Positions 1-6,200 of a stretch of 10,897 bases of DNA are shown here, piece by piece. This DNA comes from Auritidibacter sp. Marseille-P8566 (GTDB taxonomy: Bacteria > Bacteroidota > Bacteroidia > Flavobacteriales > Flavobacteriaceae), in the NCBI GenBank assembly GCA_943325595.2, contig CALPQA020000025.1, forward strand, positions 1-10,897. Direction: 5' to 3'. Below the pieces are notes generated by a model that did not search any database, was not told where the DNA came from, and worked only from the letters and a program-made list of their open reading frames with translations. The number at the start of each line of letters is the position of its first letter. Positions within the stretch are counted from its first letter, which is position 1. The translations under genes and the position numbers were made by a program.

Positions 1-537
1 AGAACCGATTTTTTAGCAACTGGAAAAAAATATTTTTCTGATTACAATGTTGAAATCTCCAAGAAATTCAATTCTAATTTACATGGAAGCGTTGTTTTCA
101 TCAATCAATATTACGACCATAAATTAATAGCAGCGGCATTGAATGTTCAAGTAAACACGTATATTATTGCTCCAGAAATCACTTATAAATTATCGGGAAC
201 CCAATCTATAAAAATTGCAGCGGAGCACATGTGGGCTGATTCAGACAGAAAAAATTGGGCGGCTTTACTTGTAGAATACAGTCCTAATGCCAAATGGTCA
301 TTTTATGTTTCAGACATGTATAATTATGGGTATGACGAAACATCTAATTTAATTGATGATGTAACCGACAAATTTAAAATTCACTTTTACAATATTGGAA
401 GCGCCTATACCAAAGGAAGTACTCGAATTGCTTTGAGTTACGGACGCCAACGTGGTGGTTTAGTTTGCGCGGGTGGTGTTTGCCGTTTTGTTCCTCCAAG
501 TACTGGACTTGCATTATCGATGACGAAATCATTCTAA
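1..537 (+). CDS. DUF6029-like outer-membrane protein, C-terminal part (5' end outside window)
   Basis: The reading frame is open from the first base of the window, so this is the last 178 residues of a longer protein; no true start lies inside, and the internal TTG at 139 is not a credible start. The sequence alternates polar and hydrophobic residues as in a transmembrane beta-barrel (for example WSFYVSDMYNYGYDE) and ends in a terminal Phe (MTKSF), typical of outer-membrane barrels recognised by the BAM machinery. The tail, with YGRQRGG, VCAGGVCR, VPPSTG and LSMTKSF, matches what I remember of the DUF6029 family of Bacteroidota, which often sits near TlpA-like and Omp28-like genes; those would lie upstream and are not visible. 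Its function is unknown. The two close cysteines in VCAGGVCR could form a disulfide. The next gene starts one base after the stop, so the two are probably translationally linked. The barrel reading is fairly firm; the family name is from memory. Confidence 0.75.
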   Translation, partial: RTDFLATGKKYFSDYNVEISKKFNSNLHGSVVFINQYYDHKLIAAALNVQVNTYIIAPEITYKLSGTQSIKIAAEHMWADSDRKNWAALLVEYSPNAKWSFYVSDMYNYGYDETSNLIDDVTDKFKIHFYNIGSAYTKGSTRIALSYGRQRGGLVCAGGVCRFVPPSTGLALSMTKSF

Positions 538-538
538 A

Positions 539-970
539 ATGAAAACGTTTGTTTCTTCAAAAAATAGCTATTCAACTGCTCTATTGTGGTTAATCGCTAT
601 TGGACTTTTTATAGTAATCTTCATTAAAAAACCAGAAGCTCAAGAACCGTCAATTTATATTTTTAATGTTATTACGATTACAATCGTTCTAACGTTGGTG
701 TGGATTTTATTGGACACGAAATACATCCTGAAAGAAAATAAAATCTTTTATAATTCGGGGCCATTTCGAGGTTCCATTGCAATAGATTCGATTAAGAAAA
801 TAACGCATCATTCGGGTATAATTGTTCCAGTAACTTTCAAACCCGCTTTAAATACCAAAGGGCTAATTATTCATTACAATAGTTTTGATGATATTTATAT
901 TTCTCCGAAACAAGAGGACTTGTTCCTTGAAGAATTGTTGAAAGTTAATCCAAAAATTAAAGTAATTTAG
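539..970 (+). CDS. Small membrane protein with bacterial PH-like domain (bPH_4 / YyaB type)
   Basis: This 143-residue protein has two predicted membrane helices (about residues 12-29 and 39-58), followed by a cytoplasmic PH-like domain (about 60-137). The domain shows the signature of the bPH_4 family: a YILKENKIFYNSGPF strand pair, the IAIDSIKKI segment, and the closing ISPKQEDLFLEEL, close to the ISPK-x-x-x-x-F-L pattern of YyaB-like proteins. The molecular role of this family is not established. The ATG lies one base after the TAA of the DUF6029-like gene, so it is very likely the distal gene of that operon and has no promoter of its own. No clear hairpin terminator follows; the next 193 bases are AT-rich. 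The start is supported by the tight coupling and by a plausible N-terminus. The domain call is by remembered motif, not by a search. Confidence 0.75.
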   Translation: MKTFVSSKNSYSTALLWLIAIGLFIVIFIKKPEAQEPSIYIFNVITITIVLTLVWILLDTKYILKENKIFYNSGPFRGSIAIDSIKKITHHSGIIVPVTFKPALNTKGLIIHYNSFDDIYISPKQEDLFLEELLKVNPKIKVI

Positions 971-1163
971 TTAATTGCGAATTTATTAATGGTTTTTATT
1001 CAAATATTTAATTATTAGAATACAATAAGATATTAAAAAAATAATATATTTGTTTTTAGTTAATTCAACTTATGCTTATATAAGTAAAAAATTAAACCTA
1101 CTTAGAATATTTCAATAGTGAAACTAGGTATTGGTTAGTTTACAACATAAAAAATAATAAAAA
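971..1163 (+). other. AT-rich intergenic region, promoter region of the TPR/AraC regulator
   Basis: This 193-base gap separates the PH-like gene from the regulator. It contains a perfect TAnnTTTG box (1045-1052), a small inverted repeat ACTTAT-N6-ATAAGT (1068-1085), and a weak imperfect hairpin built from ACCTA/TAGGT and TTTC/GAAA (1096-1129). The last 20 bases before the start are nearly all A and T, the usual leader type in Flavobacteriia, with no Shine-Dalgarno sequence. I see no open reading frame and no strong terminator for the upstream operon. Confidence 0.5.
1045..1052 (+). promoter_or_regulatory. Candidate -7 box TATATTTG (TAnnTTTG consensus)
   Basis: TATATTTG is an exact match to TAnnTTTG, the -7 element used by the primary sigma factor of Bacteroidota. 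Transcription would start near 1057-1060, leaving a leader of about 105 bases before the ATG at 1164. No TTG -33 element is found at the usual 17-23 base spacing; the nearest TTG is at 975-977, too far away. The promoter may therefore need an activator, or the match may be chance in AT-rich DNA. Confidence 0.5.
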
Positions 1164-2969
1164 ATGAAAAACAATCTCCCTCGTTGTTTAACAAATTTTC
1201 TTTCACTACTTTTAGTTTCGATAAATTTTTCATGTGACCTTATTAGTAATTCAGATCCCTCAACAGATGGATTAATAGTCAAAGCTGAAAACATTCTAAA
1301 AAAACATCCTGATTCTACACTTCAAATTGCCAATAAACTACTCTATCTGTCTTCAAAGAAAGCTATTAATGACAAAAAACAATTGGTTATTTATCAACTT
1401 AAACATCGTGCTTTTTCAAAACTTGATATAATGGACTCCGTTTGTATAACTGGTCAAAAGATAAGAGAAGTTGCATCTAGAATTCCTGATTCATTGGCTA
1501 TTGCTGAAACATTACTTCGATTATATGGAAACGTTGATTACAAATATCTTAAAGAAGCTAAACCCTACATTTCTAGAGCCATAACCACTTTCGGAAATAG
1601 AAAAAAAGAATTTGAAAAAGGAATCTTAATCGAATTGTATGGCAACATAATGAATGAGGAAGGGGATTATAAAAAGAGTCAAAATTATTATTTAGAGGCA
1701 TTGAAAATATTTGAATCTAAAGATAGTACCTATGCGATGAGTAGAGTCAATAATGAGTTAGGTGTTAATTTTGCCTGCTTAAAAATTATTGATAAATCCA
1801 ATTATTATTATCGCAAAGCATTAAAAATTGCTGAAATTAGAAAAGACTCTATCCAACAATATTCTGTATTACAAAATTTTGGAATAAATTACAAAAAGAG
1901 CAATCCTGAAAAGGCGGTTAAAATGTACAACCAAGCCCTAGATTTAATGCCAAAGGAAACCGATGATATGGAGCGGTTGAGACTGAATTACAATATAGCT
2001 AATATTTATTTCGATCAAAATAAATTTGATGAAGCAGAAGTAATTTACAAAAGAGTTCTAGCGGTTACTACAAACAAAAAATATCAGGATGGCATTGTGA
2101 TGTCTAATTTTGCTTTAGGTAATTTATTTGCTAAAAAAAAACAATATGCAATTTCTGAAAGTTATTTTTTAACGACCTTGAAAATAGTAGAAAAAACGAA
2201 TCAGAAAAACCTAATTCTAATGATACTTCCTACATTAATAGAAGTATATGAAAGTTCAGGAGATTATAAGAAGGCCTATTATTATTCTAATCAATTAAAT
2301 AAATTAAAGGATTCTTTGTTAACAATTGAAAAAACAAAATCGATACTAGAACTAGAGAAAAAATACCAAACGAAAAAGAAGGATTTGGAAATTAAAAATC
2401 TAGGACAGATTAGTACTCTTAGATATAAAATCATTTTTTTGCTATTGATTGCACTTCTAATTGTGCTTTATCTTTTGCGGCAACGCAATAGGTTGTACCA
2501 TGAAAACAAAAATGCTTATACGGTATTGATAAAAAAATACAAAGACGAAAACAATTCTAGAAATACCGAGGTAATAACCGAAAAGCCGTCAAGTACCAAA
2601 TCAAATAATGATTTTACGGATACAAAAGATGAATTGTATAGTAGGTTAGTATTGTTTTACGAAACTGAAAAACCCTATTTAGACTCCAACCTTAAAGTCG
2701 AATTTATCGCTAAAAAAATGGGTATATCTCAAAGAGACATTGCTTTATTACTAAAAAAATATGGTTATCGTAGCTTTAATAATTTCAATAATAAATTCCG
2801 TGTAGAAGAGGTGAAAAAATGTTTTGATGATGACCAATACAAACCAATTAAAACTCAGGCAATTGCTTCTGAATGTGGTTTTGGTAGCAAACAACCTTTT
2901 TATAATGCTTTTGAAGAATTCACAGGATTAAACCCAGGATTTTATCGTGATGAAATAACCAAATCATAG
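1164..2969 (+). CDS. TPR / transmembrane / AraC-type HTH one-component regulator
   Basis: This 601-residue protein probably works as a membrane-spanning transcription regulator. It has an N-terminal export signal (residues 1-24) ending in INFSC, a possible relaxed lipobox with Cys24 as acylation site. About six TPR-like helical hairpins follow (around 155-385; clear A/B helices at 155-187, 271-304 and 313-345). Next come a short charged helical stretch (385-415), one membrane helix (421-438) with basic RQRNR after it, a low-complexity linker (460-488), and an AraC-type DNA-binding domain (about 505-597). The latter has two HTH segments: FIAKKMGISQRDIALLLKK, and IASECGFGSKQPFYNAF followed by the GLNPGFYR closing motif. 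By the positive-inside rule the TPR part is periplasmic and the HTH cytoplasmic. Similar TPR-TM-AraC proteins are common in Flavobacteriia, usually without known signals. A promoter box lies upstream and a strong terminator 62 bases downstream, so it seems to be a single-gene unit. Its target is unknown; the surface-protein gene downstream is an obvious candidate by position only. Confidence 0.85.
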   Translation: MKNNLPRCLTNFLSLLLVSINFSCDLISNSDPSTDGLIVKAENILKKHPDSTLQIANKLLYLSSKKAINDKKQLVIYQLKHRAFSKLDIMDSVCITGQKIREVASRIPDSLAIAETLLRLYGNVDYKYLKEAKPYISRAITTFGNRKKEFEKGILIELYGNIMNEEGDYKKSQNYYLEALKIFESKDSTYAMSRVNNELGVNFACLKIIDKSNYYYRKALKIAEIRKDSIQQYSVLQNFGINYKKSNPEKAVKMYNQALDLMPKETDDMERLRLNYNIANIYFDQNKFDEAEVIYKRVLAVTTNKKYQDGIVMSNFALGNLFAKKKQYAISESYFLTTLKIVEKTNQKNLILMILPTLIEVYESSGDYKKAYYYSNQLNKLKDSLLTIEKTKSILELEKKYQTKKKDLEIKNLGQISTLRYKIIFLLLIALLIVLYLLRQRNRLYHENKNAYTVLIKKYKDENNSRNTEVITEKPSSTKSNNDFTDTKDELYSRLVLFYETEKPYLDSNLKVEFIAKKMGISQRDIALLLKKYGYRSFNNFNNKFRVEEVKKCFDDDQYKPIKTQAIASECGFGSKQPFYNAFEEFTGLNPGFYRDEITKS

Positions 2970-3031
2970 CGTTCATTCTTAAAAATTTTTAGACTAAGTT
3001 TTCTTTTATCCGTAAATACCGATAAATAGTT

Positions 3032-3077
3032 GGGGTAAAAAAGTACAAGCAATACTTTTTTACCCCTATTTTTTTTT
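3032..3077 (+). terminator. Strong Rho-independent terminator after the regulator gene
   Basis: A perfect 14-bp inverted repeat, GGGGTAAAAAAGTA (3032-3045) and TACTTTTTTACCCC (3053-3066), encloses a 7-base loop (CAAGCAA). It is followed by TA and a run of nine T (3069-3077). It lies 62 bases after the regulator stop codon. The stem also carries A and T runs, but the reverse strand lacks an adjacent T run, so it acts mainly on the plus strand. It should isolate the regulator from the giant gene. Confidence 0.92.
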
Positions 3078-3204
3078 GCGATTAAATTGGTCAATTCCAT
3101 TTTTACACATTTCAAACAATTGTTTTTCAGTATTTTGCAATATTCAAGACTGCTAAAAACGGTTTTTGAGACTGCAATAAAAAAAATACCCGTAGAATAA
3201 ATAT

Positions 3205-3212
3205 TTAATTTG
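3205..3212 (+). promoter_or_regulatory. Weak candidate -7 box TTAATTTG for the surface-protein gene
   Basis: TTAATTTG differs from TAnnTTTG at one position. It lies 21 bases before the ATG at 3233, which would give a leader of roughly 10-15 bases. If translation began at the in-frame ATG at 3263 instead, the leader would be about 45 bases. No TTG -33 element is correctly placed. This is the best match in the gap but weak. Confidence 0.25.
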
Positions 3213-3232
3213 CAAATAAATCTATTAAATCG

Positions 3233-6200
3233 ATGTTTATGTTTACAAACTATTTGCAATTTATGCTGCGACTGTCAATTTTTGTATTTTCTCTGGGTGC
3301 GTTTTCACAAACACCACCGACAATAACGGGCAGTGTTACTCCAACTTCTGCTATTTGTCAGGGTACCGGTAGCCTATCTGTTAACCTTACAGCAGGAGCT
3401 ACACCTTACAATTTAGTAAACAGCGATTTATCTGCGCTGCCTTCGGGTGCTGTAGTTGGGGGGATAAATTGGACACCTACTTTTACTTCTGGTAACCCTC
3501 ACTATCTGCAGCTAACACCACCTACGAATAGTACGCATGGGTTTATCACTTTTGCCAATACTTCCTTAAAACCTGTTGCTTTTGATGCAAGTTTTGGTTT
3601 GTATGTTGGTAATGGAACTGGCGCAGATGGTACTGCTTTTAGTTATGGTGTGGTAAACACCAGTGCAGGCACCTATGGTGAAGCTGGAATGATATCTAGT
3701 GGCTTATCTATTAGCTTTCATGATTATTCTAATAAAATAGAGATATACTATAACAACGTTCTGCTTCAATCTTATAATGTAGTTGGCACATTAAATAATA
3801 GTAACTGGAAGTCAGTTTCTTTATATATTACCACAAGTGGACAACTTACACTTGCCTATGGCGGTATGACTTATTGCACCAACTATCAGTTGCCGGCTGC
3901 TTATGTTACCGATAATAAAAGTAACTGGCAATACGGTTTTTCAGCAAGATGCGGAGGTTTAAATAATTTGCATGCTATCAATGATGTTGTAATAAGAGAT
4001 CAAACACCTATGCAATATAGCGTAGATGGCACTCATTATAATACTACTTCTACATTTTCTAATTTAAGCGCAGGCACTTATGATGTATATGCCCGAATTG
4101 GTGATGCTGCTTATAATGCCGTTTATAATACAACTAAAAGTTTTGGCACTACTACAATAACTGGGTTATCTGTTGCTGGAACGCTAACGCCTACCAACCC
4201 TACTACTTGTACAGCTAGTGGTACTATTGCAATTAGCAATGTAACGCATAATGCAGTTCCATACGATTTAATAAATCTTAGTCTGACTAATAATCAAGGT
4301 GGTAGTTCTACTTTTGGTGGTTTGGGTACTTCTTTCAACCCTTACTGGGGTTCAGGTGATTTAGTGCTTACATCACCTACTAGTAGCATAGCAGGTTATA
4401 TTGCTTTTGGCAGCACTGTAGCAAAGCCCAACGCTTTTTCTGCAAACTATGATGTGTTTGTAGGAGGGGGAAATGGAGGAGATGGATTGAGTTTTAACTA
4501 TGGGGTATTAAACACTTCTGGTAGTTTAGGTGGCGCTGAATCTGGAATGGTAAACAGTGGTTTGGCTATTGGCTTTAGCGACTATAGCAATACCATTAAA
4601 ATTTTCTACAATAAAAATGAGCTTCAATCTTATAGTGCAAGCGTAAATTCAGGAAGTTATAAATCAGTTGCTATAACTATAACACAAGATGGAAAAATTA
4701 CCATTGTGCATGGTGGTATTACTATTTGTAGCAACTACCAATTACCAGCAGCTTACGCTACGGATAACAAAAGCAGCTGGCAATACGCTCTTGCTGCAAG
4801 ATGCGGAGCGTCAACAAATTACCACTCTGTAAAAAATGTAGTAATAAAAGACAACGATATTCAATATAGTACAGATAATGTTACTTATACTTCAGCTACT
4901 ACTATTACTGGTGTAGCTAACGGGCTGCATACGGTTTATGCTCGTCAAAGCAATGGGGTTCATTGCCCAAATACTTTTCAAGTGGGTACGGCAACCATTT
5001 CTTATACGCCAGATATTACGGCAACTGTAGCTTCTACAAGCCCTACTACTTGTGCAACTTTATCAGGTGGTACAATTACAATTAGCAATGTATCTACAGG
5101 TCTATCATCTCCATACGATTTAATCAATCTTCCTCTAACCAATAGTCAATTTGGTGGTGCTTCAGTGGGAGGTTTAGGTACTTCTTTCACCCCTTATTTT
5201 GGTGCAGGTGATTTAGTGCTTACATCAAATACTAATGGCATAGCTGGTTATATTGATTTTGGTACCATTTTAGCACAGCCCAATGCTTTTTCTGCAAGCT
5301 ATGATATGTTTATAGGAGGAGGAACCGGAGCAGATGGAATTAGTTTTAACTATGGAAATTTAAATACTGCAGGTACTGCAGGTACTCCGGCAGAGGCAGG
5401 AATGGTAAATAGTGGTTTGGCTATTGGTTTTAGTGAGTTTAGCAATACCATTAAAATATATTGGAATAAAACTGCGGTTCAATCCTATACTGTAAGTGGA
5501 TTGAATTCTAATAGTTACAAAAGCGTTTCTTTATCTGTAACACAAAGCGGACTACTAACCCTTGTATATGGTGGTACTACGATTTGTACCAATTATCAGT
5601 TGCCAGCAGAATATGCTACCGATAACAAAAGTAGTTGGCATTATGCGATGGCAGCAAGATGCGGAGGGTCAAACAATTATCATTCTATAAAAAATGTGGT
5701 GATTAAAGATAATGATGTGGAATTTAGTATCGATGGTGTTACTTATGCTACCGCTACTACTTTTACTGTAGCTAGTGGGCAGCATACGGTTTATGCACGT
5801 ATTAGCAACGGAGTTCATTGCAATGCTATTAGCACTTTGGGTACAGTAACTATTAACCCAGCACCGGGTTCAGTAACTATTACTGGGCAGCCTGCTACGA
5901 CTACGCAGAATGTAGCACAAAATACAACTGCAACAGCTATATCAGTAACAGCTACAGGTACAGCTACCTTAGGTTACCAGTGGTATCGCAATACCACAGC
6001 AACCACTACAGGTGGTAGTATTATTGCTAGTGCAACAAGTGCAAGCTATACGCCAACAACTGCTGTAGTAGGAACAGAATATTATTATTGTGTAGTAACT
6101 AATCCTTGTACTGAAGTAAAAAGTGCGGTGTCGGGTGCCATTACTACTTATTTACCAGCACCAAACATTAGTTATACACCAAGTGCACATACTTTTTATA

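Larger units (their letters stand above)
2970..3232 (+). other. Intergenic region with terminator and presumed promoter of the surface-protein gene
   Basis: The first third holds a 12-bp palindrome TAAAAATTTTTA (2980-2991) and the strong hairpin terminator described separately. After the terminator, about 155 AT-rich bases must hold the promoter of the 7.2-kb gene. The best -7 candidate is TTAATTTG (3205-3212), one mismatch from TAnnTTTG, without a correctly spaced -33 TTG. The 7-mer AGACTGC occurs twice, at 3147-3153 and 3169-3175, spaced 22 bases. No gene is supported here; a reverse-strand open frame that crosses the region runs through the terminator and is judged spurious. Confidence 0.5.

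Noticed and set aside
1096..1129. Possible leader hairpin from ACCTA/TAGGT and TTTC/GAAA
   Set aside because: Only nine pairs, with a nine-base asymmetric bulge; not convincing as a riboswitch or attenuator.
2980..2991. Palindrome TAAAAATTTTTA just after the regulator stop codon
   Set aside because: A pure AT palindrome without GC stem; too weak for a terminator next to the real hairpin at 3032-3077.
2942..3259. Reverse-strand open frame of 105 residues between regulator and giant gene
   Set aside because: It overlaps both flanking genes, runs through the 14-bp hairpin terminator, has low-complexity Lys/Phe/Ile composition and shows no recognisable motif.
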